From assembly GCF_002433005.1 (NCBI RefSeq), contig NZ_DJHF01000016.1, positions 1 to 15,212 on the forward strand: 15,212 nucleotides of DNA, in the 5' to 3' direction. Position 1 is the first letter of the stretch; every line of letters begins with the position of its first letter. Positions 1 to 6,974 of the stretch are shown here, piece by piece. The stretch is from Acetomicrobium sp. UBA5826 (GTDB lineage: Bacteria > Synergistota > Synergistia > Synergistales > Acetomicrobiaceae). Under the pieces are notes generated by a model, which saw only the letters and a program-made list of their open reading frames with translations, had not been told where the DNA came from and did not search any database. The position numbers were made by a program, and so were the translations under genes.

Positions 1-17
1 TGAAAGGGGGGATATGA

Positions 18-323
18 ATGGCTCAAAATATCAGGATTAAGTTGAAGGCCTTTGATCATAGGGTCCTGGATGCATCAGCGCTACAGATTGCCGAAACGGC
101 GAAAAGGACGGGGGCTAAGGTTTCAGGCCCCATACCATTGCCCACGGCGATCAATAAGTACACGGTTTTGAAGTCGCCTCACAAGGATAAAGATGCACGA
201 GAGCAGTTCGAGGTGCGCACTCATAAGAGGCTTATAGACATAGTCGATCCTACGCAGAAGACCATGGAAGCGCTGATGCAGCTGAACCTCCCTTCAGGAG
301 TAGATATACAGATACAACTGTAG
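18..323 (+). CDS. rpsJ: 30S ribosomal protein S10 (NusE)
   Basis: S10 is a 30S head protein that also serves as NusE, binding NusB and NusG in transcription antitermination and transcription-translation coupling. The 101-residue product has the usual family length. It shows the conserved N-terminal block IRIKLKAFDHRVLD, the GPIPLPT segment near residue 37, and the long-loop signature SPHKDKDAREQFEVRTHKR at about 53-71. The ATG at 18 follows the purine-rich run AAAGGGGGG at 3-9, a good SD. An ATG at 14 is in another frame. The gene is complete and is the first in the window, so its promoter and any S10 leader lie upstream and cannot be judged. A 31-nt gap separates it from rplC. Confidence 0.98.
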   Translation: MAQNIRIKLKAFDHRVLDASALQIAETAKRTGAKVSGPIPLPTAINKYTVLKSPHKDKDAREQFEVRTHKRLIDIVDPTQKTMEALMQLNLPSGVDIQIQL

Positions 324-354
324 GGGAGCTCTGAGCTGAAAGGAGAGAAATTTG

Positions 355-984
355 ATGAGTCTAGGGATTTTAGGTGTTAAGGTTGGAATGACCCAGATTT
401 TCGACGAAGAGGGTCAGGCTGTGCCCGTTACTGTCGTAGAGGCAGGTCCATGTAAGGTGGTTGCTTTAAGAAGGCCTGAAGTAGAGATGTATTCGGCCAT
501 AGTCTTGGGCTTTGGGAAGGTGAAAGCCCATAGATTGAACAAGCCCATGCTAGGCGTATACAAGAAAGCGGGGATCGAACCCAAACGATGGTTGCGGGAG
601 TTCCGCCTCGATGACGTTACGGGTTATGAAGTTGGACAGACCATCGACGTAACTATCTTTGAAGTAGGCGAAGTCGTCGATGTTACGGGCACCAGCAAAG
701 GCAAAGGTTTTGCCGGTGTCATGAAGAGACACGGTTTTGGAGGCGGCCCAGCAAGTCACGGTGCCTCTCTCTTTCACAGGCGAGCCGGTTCGTCGGGAGC
801 CAGCAGCTTTCCGAGCCATGTCTTTAAGGGCAAGACGATGCCCGGTCGGATGGGTAACGAACGAGTGACCGTGAAAAACCTCAAAGTCGTTGCTGTCGAT
901 AAAGAAAATAATTTGCTATTGATTAAAGGAGCCATCCCAGGGCCGCGTAACGGCCTTGTTATGGTGCATAAAAAGGAGGGCTAG
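355..984 (+). CDS. rplC: 50S ribosomal protein L3
   Basis: L3 is an early-assembly 50S protein that binds 23S rRNA near the peptidyl transferase centre. The 209-residue product starts with the family signature GILGVKVGMTQIF and has the central loop with GTSKGKGFAGVMKRHGF (112-128) and VFKGKTMPGRMGNERVTV (156-173). The position aligned with E. coli Gln150, methylated there by PrmB, appears to be Ala149 (in GSSGASS), so that modification is not expected. An in-frame TTG at 352 precedes the ATG. I chose the ATG because it lies 9 nt after the AGGAG at 341-345 and gives the usual N-terminus. The last codons (KKEG) hold the SD of rplD, 3 nt away. Confidence 0.97.
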   Translation: MSLGILGVKVGMTQIFDEEGQAVPVTVVEAGPCKVVALRRPEVEMYSAIVLGFGKVKAHRLNKPMLGVYKKAGIEPKRWLREFRLDDVTGYEVGQTIDVTIFEVGEVVDVTGTSKGKGFAGVMKRHGFGGGPASHGASLFHRRAGSSGASSFPSHVFKGKTMPGRMGNERVTVKNLKVVAVDKENNLLLIKGAIPGPRNGLVMVHKKEG

Positions 985-987
985 TTT

Positions 988-1614
988 ATGCCTACTGTCG
1001 ATGTTATTGGAATCGATGGACAAAAGGTGGGCGAAGTTGCCCTTGCCGATGATGTTTTTGCGGCGAGAATTCACGTTCCCGCTATGCATCAGGTCGTCGT
1101 AGCCTATTTGGCAGCACAAAGGCAAGGAACGCATTCGACGAAGACCAGAGGAGAGGTGCGCGGCGGCGGAAGGAAGCCCTGGAGACAAAAACACACCGGA
1201 AGGGCAAGGCATGGAAGCATACGCTCTCCTCTGTGGATAAAGGGTGGAGTTGTCCATGGTCCCAAACCGCGCTCGTACGATCAAAAGGTCAATAAAAAGG
1301 TGAAACAGTTGGCGATTAAGAGCGCTCTGAGCCTTAAGGTTAAGGAAAATAAGCTTATTTTGGTCGAGGGAATCGAAACAATGTCGCCCAAGACGAAGGA
1401 TATGTGTGCCTTTTTGGCAAACGCTCAAGCCCAAGCCAAACCGTTGATCGTCATACACGAATCGTTGCCTTCAATCTATATGGCGGCGAGAAACATACCC
1501 GGAACGAGAGTGTTACATGTTGACAGCATTAACGTATACGAAATTTTAAATCATGAACACCTCATATTGACTAAGGGCGCGGCACAAAGGCTGGAGGAGG
1601 TGTACTCAGCGTGA
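988..1614 (+). CDS. rplD: 50S ribosomal protein L4
   Basis: L4 binds 23S rRNA domain I and lines the peptide exit tunnel with an extended loop. In gamma-proteobacteria it also represses its own operon. The 208-residue product is of normal length. The tunnel loop is clear at about residues 50-80, with TRGEVRGGGRKPWRQKHTGR and then GSIRSP, followed by GGVVHGPKPRSY. The globular part continues with ALSLKVKENKLILVEG and ends with an alpha/beta segment. The ATG sits 7 nt after the GGAGGG that is encoded in the rplC tail. The TGA stop overlaps the GTG start of rplW by 4 nt (GTGA), which suggests re-initiation. Whether L4 autoregulates here is not visible, since the leader is outside the window. Confidence 0.97.
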   Translation: MPTVDVIGIDGQKVGEVALADDVFAARIHVPAMHQVVVAYLAAQRQGTHSTKTRGEVRGGGRKPWRQKHTGRARHGSIRSPLWIKGGVVHGPKPRSYDQKVNKKVKQLAIKSALSLKVKENKLILVEGIETMSPKTKDMCAFLANAQAQAKPLIVIHESLPSIYMAARNIPGTRVLHVDSINVYEILNHEHLILTKGAAQRLEEVYSA

Positions 1615-1910
1615 AATTGACTTCCTATGATATAATTTTGCGGCCGGTAATAACCGAGAAGAGCAGCCGTCATATGATATACAACAAGTACACCTTTGAA
1701 GTGCATCCGAGCGCCAATAAGGTGGAAATTAAAAAGGCAATAGAGGAGATCTTCGACGTGAAGGTCGAAAAGGTCCATACGGTAAACGTCAAGCCAAAGC
1801 CGAAGCGCCTCGGGCGTTTTTTAGGACGCTCGAGAAGGTGGAAAAAAGCGATAGTAACATTAGCGCCAGGCGAACGCATTGAGTTCTTTGAAGGCGTACG
1901 GACGACTTAA
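1611..1910 (+). CDS. rplW: 50S ribosomal protein L23
   Basis: L23 sits at the polypeptide exit and is the docking site for trigger factor and the signal recognition particle. The 99-residue product has the family features: SYDIILRPVITEKS at the N-terminus, YTFEVHPSANKVEIKKAIEEIF in the middle and VKVEKVHTVNVKPKPKR before the loop. It ends with GRSRRWKKAIVTLAPGERIEFFEG. The start is GTG at 1611, overlapping the rplD stop by 4 nt, with the SD GGAGG at 1596-1600 inside rplD. The overlap makes translational coupling to L4 likely. The exact length fits the family, so this start is secure. Confidence 0.97.
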   Translation: MKLTSYDIILRPVITEKSSRHMIYNKYTFEVHPSANKVEIKKAIEEIFDVKVEKVHTVNVKPKPKRLGRFLGRSRRWKKAIVTLAPGERIEFFEGVRTT

Positions 1911-1916
1911 AGGAGG
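1909..1916 (+). promoter_or_regulatory. SD that fixes the rplB start
   Basis: AAAGGAGG lies 7 nt before the ATG at 1924, starting in the rplW stop codon. The open frame extends upstream to 1879 within rplW, so this site is what selects the L2 start. It matches the anti-SD well. Confidence 0.85.
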
Positions 1917-1923
1917 AAGTCCA

Positions 1924-2757
1924 ATGGGAATTAGAAAATACAAACCGACGACTCCCGGTAGACGCCAGATGGCCACATCGGACTTTTCGGAAATTACCAG
2001 AGATGAATTTGAAAAGAGCCTGGTAGTTTCGTTAAAAAAGAAGACGGCCGGAAGGAACAATAAGGGAAGGGTCACTGCGAACCATCGCGGCGGGGGCCAC
2101 AAGAGGCTCTATAGAATCGTAGATTTCAAGAGAGATAAATTCGACGTTCCCGGAAAAGTAGCCGCGTTAGAGTACGATCCCAACAGATCGGCGAGGATAG
2201 CGCTCGTACATTATGCCGACGGTGAGAAGCGCTATATTCTGGCCCCTATGGGCTTGAGCGTGGGAGACGTGGTTATGTCCGGAGAAAAGGCTGACATTAA
2301 ACCTGGCAACGCATTAAAGCTACGGGATATTCCCGTCGGCACCTTCGTCCATAACATTGAGCTGCAGCCGGGGCGAGGCGGTGTGATGGCCAGATCTGCC
2401 GGCGCACAGGTGCAGATAATGGCAAAGGAAGGAAAATACGTTTTGCTGCGCATGCCGAGCGGTGAAATAAGGTATGTTCTGCAGGAGTGTATGGCTACGG
2501 TTGGCCAGGTCGGTAACGTGGAACACGAAAACGAGGTGCATGGCAAGGCCGGCAGGAAGAGGTGGCTTGGCAGGAAGCCAAGGGTGCGTCCTATGGCCAT
2601 GAACCCCGTCGATCACCCCCTAGGTGGCGGCGAGGGTAAAACGAAGTCGAATAAGCACCCCGTTTCGGCAACGGGCGTTCCGGCTAAGGGGTATAAAACC
2701 CGTAAGCCTAAAAAGGCATCGACCAAATACATCGTTCGTCGCAGGAACGTTCAGTAA
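1924..2757 (+). CDS. rplB: 50S ribosomal protein L2
   Basis: L2 is a primary 23S rRNA binder needed for subunit association and peptidyl transfer. The 277-residue product starts with MGIRKYKPTTPGRR. It has the RNA-binding OB/SH3 regions with GRNNKGRVTANHRGGGHKR (about 43-61), EYDPNRSARIALV and YILAPMGL, and a basic C-terminal tail. The loop reaching towards the peptidyl transferase centre reads NPVDHPLGGGEG (228-238). The first His, equivalent to E. coli His229 in mature numbering, is kept, but the usual second His is Leu233. The frame is open upstream to 1879, but the AAAGGAGG at 1909-1916, 7 nt before the ATG at 1924, and family alignment place the start here. Confidence 0.97.
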   Translation: MGIRKYKPTTPGRRQMATSDFSEITRDEFEKSLVVSLKKKTAGRNNKGRVTANHRGGGHKRLYRIVDFKRDKFDVPGKVAALEYDPNRSARIALVHYADGEKRYILAPMGLSVGDVVMSGEKADIKPGNALKLRDIPVGTFVHNIELQPGRGGVMARSAGAQVQIMAKEGKYVLLRMPSGEIRYVLQECMATVGQVGNVEHENEVHGKAGRKRWLGRKPRVRPMAMNPVDHPLGGGEGKTKSNKHPVSATGVPAKGYKTRKPKKASTKYIVRRRNVQ

Positions 2758-2773
2758 GGGAGGGAACTGACTT

Positions 2774-3055
2774 ATGCCCCGTTCGGTAAAAAAAGGTCCC
2801 TACGTGGATCAAAAATTGTTGAAACGAATAGAGGAAATGAACGCGTCCGGAAATAAGAGAGTGATCAAGACATGGTCAAGGAGATCTACAATAGTGCCAA
2901 GCATGATTGGCCATACTATCGCGGTTCACAACGGACGCACCCACATACCGATTTACATAAGCGAAAATATGGTAGGCCATAAGCTCGGAGAGTTTGCCCC
3001 GACTAGAAAATTTGGCGGGCATGCCGGGCAGGAACGCACCACCAGGGTAAGGTAG
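2774..3055 (+). CDS. rpsS: 30S ribosomal protein S19
   Basis: S19 is a 30S head protein that forms intersubunit bridge B1a with S13 and lies near the A-site tRNA. The 93-residue product is canonical, from MPRSVKKGPYVDQKLLKRI through TWSRRSTIVPSMIGHTIAVHNGR to MVGHKLGEFAPTRKFGGHAG. The start codon follows the rplB stop after 16 nt, with an SD-like GGGAGGGA at 2758-2765. An A7 tract occurs in the third to seventh codons, encoding the conserved Val-Lys-Lys. It is bounded by S19-typical sequence and is not a frameshift. Confidence 0.98.
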   Translation: MPRSVKKGPYVDQKLLKRIEEMNASGNKRVIKTWSRRSTIVPSMIGHTIAVHNGRTHIPIYISENMVGHKLGEFAPTRKFGGHAGQERTTRVR

Positions 3056-3063
3056 GGTGAGAG

Positions 3064-3414
3064 ATGATGGAAGCGAAAGCTATATCCAAACAAATAAGGA
3101 TTTCACCCTTTAAGGTGCGACAGGTGTTGTCCTTGATCAGAGGCAAGAAAGCCGGCGAAGCTCTTTTGATATTGCGCTATTGTCCCAAAAAGGCCGCGCG
3201 ATATATTGAGAAGACTTTGACCAGCGCCATTGCAAACGCAGATCACAACCTGGGCATGAGCGTCGACGAACTTTATGTAGTTAAGGCCATCGCGGATGAA
3301 GGTCCTACTTTGAAGAGATGGAAACCTGTATCCATGGGAAGGGCCCATCCTTTCAATCATCGTACCTGTCATATCACTATAGTAGTCGGCGAAAGGCAAG
3401 GAGGTATTGACTAA
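3064..3414 (+). CDS. rplV: 50S ribosomal protein L22
   Basis: L22 contacts all 23S rRNA domains, and its beta-hairpin forms part of the exit-tunnel constriction with L4. The 116-residue product has KQIRISPFKVRQVLSLIRGK at the N-terminus and TSAIANADHNLGMSVDELYV in the middle. The tunnel hairpin region starts at GPTLKRWKPVSMGRAHP, followed by HRTCHITIVVGE. The hairpin tip differs from the E. coli sequence but keeps the basic pattern. Two adjacent ATGs exist (3064 and 3067). The SD is weak (GGTAGGGTGA at 3051-3060), so the exact start is uncertain by one codon. The SD of rpsC lies in the last codons, and only 1 nt separates this stop from the rpsC ATG. Confidence 0.96.
   Translation: MMEAKAISKQIRISPFKVRQVLSLIRGKKAGEALLILRYCPKKAARYIEKTLTSAIANADHNLGMSVDELYVVKAIADEGPTLKRWKPVSMGRAHPFNHRTCHITIVVGERQGGID
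3398..3405 (+). promoter_or_regulatory. SD for rpsC inside the rplV tail
   Basis: AAGGAGGT within the last codons of rplV. It is 11 nt (from the GGAGG core) from the ATG at 3416 but only 1 nt from an in-frame TTG at 3407, so it favours the ATG. Confidence 0.8.
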
Positions 3415-3415
3415 G

Positions 3416-4090
3416 ATGGGACAGAAAGTACATCCCGTTGGCTATCGTCTGGGAGTTATCCGTGATTGGGAGTCGAGATGGTATGCCGACAAGAAAAATT
3501 TTGCCAAGCAATTGCATGAAGACATCAAACTGCGTAAATGGATAAAGGACAGATGGGGACATGCCGGCATTGCTACGGTCGAAATAGAGCGGATCGGAAA
3601 CGTAATCCGGTTCACGATTTGGACCGCCCGCCCCGGTGTCGTAATAGGAAAAGGCGGCAGCGAAATACAGGAAGTCAGGGATGAGCTTCAGAAGATGACG
3701 GGATCCAAGGTAATGATCAATGTCCAGGAGATAAAAAATCCCGACAAAAACGCCCAAATAGTCGCCGAGGGCATAGCATCGGCCTTGGAACGGAGGGTGT
3801 CCTTCCGAAGAGCGATGAAACAGGCCATATTCCGTGCCATGAAGGCAGGAGCTTTGGGCATCAAGACTCAGTGTTCCGGCAGGTTGGGCGGCGCCGAAAT
3901 TGCCAGAAGAGAGTGGTATCTCGAAGGTCGCTTGCCTCTGTCCACGCTAAGGGCGGATATCGATTACGGTTTTGCCGAGGCCAAGACGATGTACGGCGTT
4001 ATCGGAGTAAAGGTATGGATATACAACGGCGATGTATTACCCTCGCTCAAAGAGAAGCCTCACAACGAGGTTTCGAGCGAGAGGAGGTGA
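3416..4090 (+). CDS. rpsC: 30S ribosomal protein S3
   Basis: S3 is a 30S head protein at the mRNA entry site, helping mRNA unwinding with S4 and S5. The 224-residue product starts MGQKVHPVGYRLG, the family N-terminus. It has a KH domain with the GxxG motif at about 77-81 (IGKGG). The C-terminal domain has RRVSFRRAMKQAIFRAMKAGALG, SGRLGGAEIAR and TMYGVIGVKVWIY. A TTG at 3407 is in frame and overlaps rplV, but it lies only 2 nt after the AAGGAGGT at 3398-3405. The ATG at 3416 is 11 nt downstream of the SD core and matches the family start. Confidence 0.98.
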   Translation: MGQKVHPVGYRLGVIRDWESRWYADKKNFAKQLHEDIKLRKWIKDRWGHAGIATVEIERIGNVIRFTIWTARPGVVIGKGGSEIQEVRDELQKMTGSKVMINVQEIKNPDKNAQIVAEGIASALERRVSFRRAMKQAIFRAMKAGALGIKTQCSGRLGGAEIARREWYLEGRLPLSTLRADIDYGFAEAKTMYGVIGVKVWIYNGDVLPSLKEKPHNEVSSERR

Positions 4091-4097
4091 ATGGATT

Positions 4098-4523
4098 ATG
4101 TTGATGCCAAAAAGGGTGAAGTATAGAAAACCTTTTCGCAAGCCTCTGCGAGGCAGGACGAAGGGTGGCGCAACTGTAGCCTTTGGAGATTACGGGTTGC
4201 AGGCTCTTGAAAACGTGTGGCTCACTGCAAGGCAGATAGAGGCTGCCCGTATAGCCATCACGCGAAAAATGAAAAAGGGCGGAAAACTTTGGATAAGAGT
4301 CTTCCCCGACGTCGCATATACCAAAAAGCCTTTGGAGACCAGGATGGGCAAAGGTAAGGGCGCTCCTGAGTATTGGGTTGCTCCTGTTAAACGTGGCCGG
4401 GTTATCTTCGAAGTGGCCGGTGTTTCCAGAGAAGTGGTAGAAGAGGCCTTTCGCTCTGCCGCACATAAATTGCCCATCAAGGTTCGTGTTATCGAAAGGG
4501 AAGAAATGGGTGGTGAAGCATAA
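4098..4523 (+). CDS. rplP: 50S ribosomal protein L16
   Basis: L16 helps organise the A-site and central protuberance of the 50S subunit. The 141-residue product begins MLMPKRVKYRKPFRKPLRGRTKGG, as in other bacteria, and has the loop TRMGKGKGAPEYWVAPV at 81-97. Arg82 is equivalent to the E. coli Arg81 that is hydroxylated by YcfD; no such enzyme is visible here. The frame is open upstream to 4032, inside rpsC, but the GGAGG at 4083-4087, 10 nt before 4098, supports this ATG. An ATG at 4091 is out of frame. The last A of the TAA stop is the first base of the rpmC start (TAATG). Confidence 0.97.
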   Translation: MLMPKRVKYRKPFRKPLRGRTKGGATVAFGDYGLQALENVWLTARQIEAARIAITRKMKKGGKLWIRVFPDVAYTKKPLETRMGKGKGAPEYWVAPVKRGRVIFEVAGVSREVVEEAFRSAAHKLPIKVRVIEREEMGGEA

Positions 4524-4738
4524 TGAATCCTAAGGAGTTGCGCGACCTGACTGTCGAAGAACTGAAGGAAAAACACAGGGAATATAAAAAGGAACTATAC
4601 AATCTTCGCTTCCAGCATGCCATTGGTCAGCTTTCCAATACGGCAAGGATAGCGGAAGTGAAGAGGACGATCGCCAGGATACTCACTATCATGCGCGAGA
4701 AAGAGACCGGGCGAGATCGCTCCTCGGTGTTGAATTAA
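4523..4738 (+). CDS. rpmC: 50S ribosomal protein L29
   Basis: L29 is a small helical-hairpin protein on the 50S solvent side near the tunnel exit, next to L23. The 71-residue product has MNPKELRDLTVEELKEKHREYKKELYNLRFQ, the two-helix signature, then IGQLSNTARIAEVKRTIARILTIMREK. It runs a few residues beyond the ~63-66 usual length, with a polar tail. The start shares one base with the rplP stop, and coupling to L16 translation is expected because no separate strong SD spacing is visible besides the GGGTGGTGA inside the rplP end. Confidence 0.96.
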   Translation: MNPKELRDLTVEELKEKHREYKKELYNLRFQHAIGQLSNTARIAEVKRTIARILTIMREKETGRDRSSVLN

Positions 4739-4751
4739 AGGAGGGAGTTCT

Positions 4752-5045
4752 ATGGAGGAGCGCAAGGCTCAAAAAAAGGTCAGAAGAGGCATTGTCGTAA
4801 GCAATAAAATGGACAAGACGGTAGTGGTCAGAGTAGACAGGATGGCGAAGCACGCGTTATACGACAAACCCGTTCTCAAGAGCAAGAAATTCATGGCTCA
4901 CGACGAGGAAAATTCTTGCTCCATAGGAGACAAGGTTTTAATAGAGGAAACTCGACCTCTTTCGCGAAAGAAAAGATGGAAAGTCGTAAAGATCCTGGAG
5001 CGTGCTCCTCTCTTTGAATACACTGGACCAGTCGAGGAGGAATAA
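4752..5045 (+). CDS. rpsQ: 30S ribosomal protein S17
   Basis: S17 is an OB-fold primary binder of the 16S rRNA 5' domain. The 97-residue product has RRGIVVSNKMDKTVVVRVDR (about 12-31), HALYDKPVLKSKKFMAHDE, GDKVLIEETRPLSRKKRWKVVKIL and then a tail. It is about 10-13 residues longer than the E. coli protein because of short extensions at both ends, including an acidic end (EYTGPVEEE). Such extensions occur in many bacteria. An AAAGGAGGGAG at 4737-4747 is the SD. The GAGGAGG encoding the last Glu residues is the SD of rplN, 5 nt downstream. Confidence 0.97.
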   Translation: MEERKAQKKVRRGIVVSNKMDKTVVVRVDRMAKHALYDKPVLKSKKFMAHDEENSCSIGDKVLIEETRPLSRKKRWKVVKILERAPLFEYTGPVEEE

Positions 5046-5050
5046 AGGCC

Positions 5051-5419
5051 ATGATACAGTTACATACTATGCTTAATGTGGCCGATAATTCGGGAGCGAA
5101 AAAAATAAGGTGCATTCAGGTGACCGGGGGAAGTTACAGGCGATATGGGACAGTTGGCGACGTAATAGTGGCTTCCGTTAAGGAAGCCATACCGAACAGC
5201 AATATCAAAAAAGGCGATGTAGTCAAAGCCGTAATTGTGCGCGTTCGCAAAGAGGTAAGGCGTCGCGACGGTTCCTACGTTCGCTTCGACGACAACGCCG
5301 CCGTTATAATCGATAACCAGGGAAACCCTCGCGGTACGCGCATATTCGGCCCTGTAGCCAGGGAATTGAGGGACAAGGGTTATACGCGCATAGTATCGCT
5401 TGCTCCTGAGGTCGTATGA
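5051..5419 (+). CDS. rplN: 50S ribosomal protein L14
   Basis: L14 lies at the subunit interface, forms bridge B8 and is the binding site of the silencing factor RsfS. The 122-residue product is of exact family length and shows MIQLHTMLNVADNSGAKKIRCIQV, then GDVIVASVKEAIPN, KGDVVKAVIVR and RFDDNAAVIID. It ends with GTRIFGPVARELRDKGYTRIVSLAPEVV. The SD GAGGAGG lies in the end of rpsQ. The stop TGA at 5417-5419 overlaps the SD of rplX, whose ATG is 14 nt downstream. It is the first spc-cluster gene, yet no promoter is apparent in the 5-nt gap. Confidence 0.98.
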   Translation: MIQLHTMLNVADNSGAKKIRCIQVTGGSYRRYGTVGDVIVASVKEAIPNSNIKKGDVVKAVIVRVRKEVRRRDGSYVRFDDNAAVIIDNQGNPRGTRIFGPVARELRDKGYTRIVSLAPEVV

Positions 5420-5424
5420 GGAGG
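5418..5424 (+). promoter_or_regulatory. SD for rplX overlapping the rplN stop
   Basis: GAGGAGG begins within the TGA stop of rplN and is 9 nt before the ATG at 5434. Its position argues for translational coupling of L24 to L14 and against the ATG at 5416, which would lie before it. Confidence 0.8.
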
Positions 5425-5433
5425 CGTGTTTAT

Positions 5434-5760
5434 ATGTCCAAGATGCGAATAAAAAAGGGAGATATGGTCCGCGTTATTTCCGGTAGAGATAAAGGAAAGG
5501 AAGGAAAGGTCCTCCGGCGCATACCCACAAGGAACATGTTGCTGATAGAGGGAGTGAACGTCGTAACCAAGCATTCGCGTCCCTCTCAGAAAAATCCCCA
5601 GGGCGGGATCCTGCGCCAAGAGGCCCCTATCCATGCGGACAAGGTCATGCTGGTCTGTCCTGCCTGTGGTGAGGCGACGAGGGTATCTCGGGCCTTTTTG
5701 GAGGACGGACGCAAGGTTCGCCTATGTAAGAAATGCGGCGAAATAGTGGATAAGCTTTAG
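5434..5760 (+). CDS. rplX: 50S ribosomal protein L24 with Cys4 zinc ribbon
   Basis: L24 initiates 50S assembly and lies near the tunnel exit. The 108-residue product has a KOW segment near the start (IKKGDMVRVISGRDKGKEGKVLR) and the conserved GVNVVTKHSRPSQKNPQGG. Its C-terminal ribbon has Cys75, Cys78, Cys98 and Cys101 in CPAC and CKKC pairs, so this is the zinc-binding form. The frame is open to an ATG at 5416 that overlaps the rplN stop (ATGA). I chose 5434 because the GAGGAGG at 5418-5424 is 9 nt upstream and MSKMRIKKGD is the usual N-terminus. The 6-codon-longer form cannot be fully excluded. Confidence 0.96.
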   Translation: MSKMRIKKGDMVRVISGRDKGKEGKVLRRIPTRNMLLIEGVNVVTKHSRPSQKNPQGGILRQEAPIHADKVMLVCPACGEATRVSRAFLEDGRKVRLCKKCGEIVDKL

Positions 5761-5779
5761 GTTGAGGAGGAACAGGCAA

Positions 5780-6322
5780 ATGGTTCCGCGATTACTTGAA
5801 AAATACAGAAGCGAAGTAGTTCCGCGAATGATGAAGGCCTTTAATTACAAAAACGTCATGGAGGTTCCACGAATAGAAAAGGTCGTAGTAAATATCGGCG
5901 TAAGCGAAGCGAAACAGGATATAAAATATTTGGACGCTGCTATTAACGAGCTGGCCCTCATCACAGGGCAACGGCCGGTTTTGAAAAGAGCGAAGAAGTC
6001 CGTTGCAGGTTTCAAGGTGAGAAAGGGCATGCCCGTGGCGTGCACCGTTACGCTCAGAGGAGCTAAGATGTGGGAGTTTTTGGACAGGTTGATCTCTCTA
6101 GCTTTGCCCCGCATAAAGGACTTTCAGGGCGTTTCGAGGAAGGGCCTCGACGGACGCGGAAACTATAACTTGGGGTTGAGGGAACAGCTGATATTCCCTG
6201 AAATCGAATACGATGACATTATGCGTATCAGGGGTATGAACGTAAGCATTACGACTACGGCGAAAACCGATGAGGAAGCTTACGGACTGCTAAAAGAGCT
6301 GGGTATGCCCTTAAGGCAGTAG
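5780..6322 (+). CDS. rplE: 50S ribosomal protein L5
   Basis: L5 binds 5S rRNA and contacts P-site tRNA, forming bridge B1b with S13. The 180-residue product has the family landmarks LEKYRSEVVPRMMKAFNYKNVMEVPRIEKVVVNIGVSEA, then ITGQRPVLKRAKKSVAGFKVRKGMPVACTVTLRG. It ends with RDLKDFQGVSRK-like (here PRIKDFQGVSRKGLDGRGNYNLG), QLIFPEIEYD and a GMNVSITTTAKTDEEA terminus. The frame is open upstream to a TTG at 5762, but GAGGAGG at 5764-5770 lies 9 nt before the ATG at 5780, and the length then matches the ~179-residue family. The rpsN-type S14 gene follows after 21 nt. Confidence 0.97.
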   Translation: MVPRLLEKYRSEVVPRMMKAFNYKNVMEVPRIEKVVVNIGVSEAKQDIKYLDAAINELALITGQRPVLKRAKKSVAGFKVRKGMPVACTVTLRGAKMWEFLDRLISLALPRIKDFQGVSRKGLDGRGNYNLGLREQLIFPEIEYDDIMRIRGMNVSITTTAKTDEEAYGLLKELGMPLRQ

Positions 6323-6343
6323 CGATGAGGAGGTTAAAATCCG

Positions 6344-6529
6344 ATGTCTAGGAAAGCTCTTGAGATAAAGGCTCAAAGAGAACCGAAGTATAAGGTGAGA
6401 AAATATAACAGATGTCCGCTTTGCGGTCGCCCGAGGGCATTTATGAGGAAGTTTAACATGTGTAGGTGCTGCTTTAGAGATTTGGCGCGACAGGGCAAGA
6501 TCCCTGGAGTCGTCAAGTCCAGCTGGTAG
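6344..6529 (+). CDS. rpsZ: 30S ribosomal protein S14, zinc-binding type Z
   Basis: S14 is a 30S head protein next to S19 and S10. At 61 residues it is the short zinc form (type Z, often called rpsZ or rpsN). The zinc ribbon uses Cys24, Cys27, Cys40 and Cys43 (CPLC and CRCC), followed by FRDLARQGKIPGVVKSSW, the typical C-terminus. The ATG follows an SD of the GAGGAGG kind (near 6326-6333) after about 10 nt. The long, zinc-free S14 paralogue made by some bacteria is not seen in this window. Confidence 0.97.
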   Translation: MSRKALEIKAQREPKYKVRKYNRCPLCGRPRAFMRKFNMCRCCFRDLARQGKIPGVVKSSW

Positions 6530-6556
6530 CCCTATGAAACAAAAGGAGGATCGGCG

Positions 6557-6961
6557 ATGTATGTTACAGATCCGATTGCTGATATGTTGACGCGAATCCG
6601 CAATGCGAACATAGCTTACCACGAAGTGGTGGACATCCCCATGAGCAACATGAAGCATCGTATTGCGCGAGTACTGAAGGACGAAGGTTATATAAAAAAC
6701 TATAAAGTGATAAACGACCCCGGCAAGCCCTATCAAATGCTGAGGATATATTTGCACTACGGGCCAAACAAGGAAAGGGTCATACAGGGTCTTCGTCGGG
6801 TCAGCAAGCCCGGCAGGCGAATATATGTTAATAGCAGAGACTTGCCGAAGGTCATGGGGGGCTTGGGGGTAGCGATAATATCGACTTCAAGCGGACTGAT
6901 GACTGACGCGGAGGCCAGAAAAAAGGGCCTTGGCGGCGAAGTCCTTTGCTACGTGTGGTAA
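6557..6961 (+). CDS. rpsH: 30S ribosomal protein S8
   Basis: S8 is a primary binder of the 16S rRNA central domain and, in E. coli, the repressor of the spc operon. The 134-residue product has DPIADMLTRIRNAN at the N-terminus, MSNMKHRIARVLKDEGYI, the central RVSKPGRRIYV and the diagnostic C-terminal STSSGLMTDAEARKKGLGGEVLCYVW. The SD AAAAGGAGGA at 6541-6550 precedes the ATG by 6 nt. Near the end, an ATG at 6930 opens the rplF frame, but the real L6 start is downstream. I did not find an S8-type operator structure by eye near rplE, so autoregulation is only an inference from the family. Confidence 0.97.
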   Translation: MYVTDPIADMLTRIRNANIAYHEVVDIPMSNMKHRIARVLKDEGYIKNYKVINDPGKPYQMLRIYLHYGPNKERVIQGLRRVSKPGRRIYVNSRDLPKVMGGLGVAIISTSSGLMTDAEARKKGLGGEVLCYVW

Positions 6962-6967
6962 GGGGGG
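6962..6967 (+). promoter_or_regulatory. G-rich SD for the TTG start of rplF
   Basis: GGGGGG directly after the rpsH stop, 7 nt before the TTG at 6975. Together with the family N-terminus it supports this TTG over the upstream ATG at 6930. Confidence 0.7.
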
Positions 6968-6974
6968 AAAGACG

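Noticed and set aside
916..1458. Minus-strand open frame of 180 codons opposite rplC and rplD
   Set aside because: It mirrors conserved L3 and L4 codons and has no family resemblance.
1879..1923. Upstream extension of rplB by 15 codons
   Set aside because: It would overlap rplW, has no family match, and a strong SD (1909-1916) points to the ATG at 1924.
3871..4104. Plus-strand open frame in another reading frame of rpsC
   Set aside because: Its translation is an Arg-rich frame-shadow of S3, without an SD of its own.
6930..6974. ATG start for rplF inside rpsH
   Set aside because: It adds 15 residues foreign to L6. The TTG at 6975 has a G-rich SD and gives the family N-terminus.
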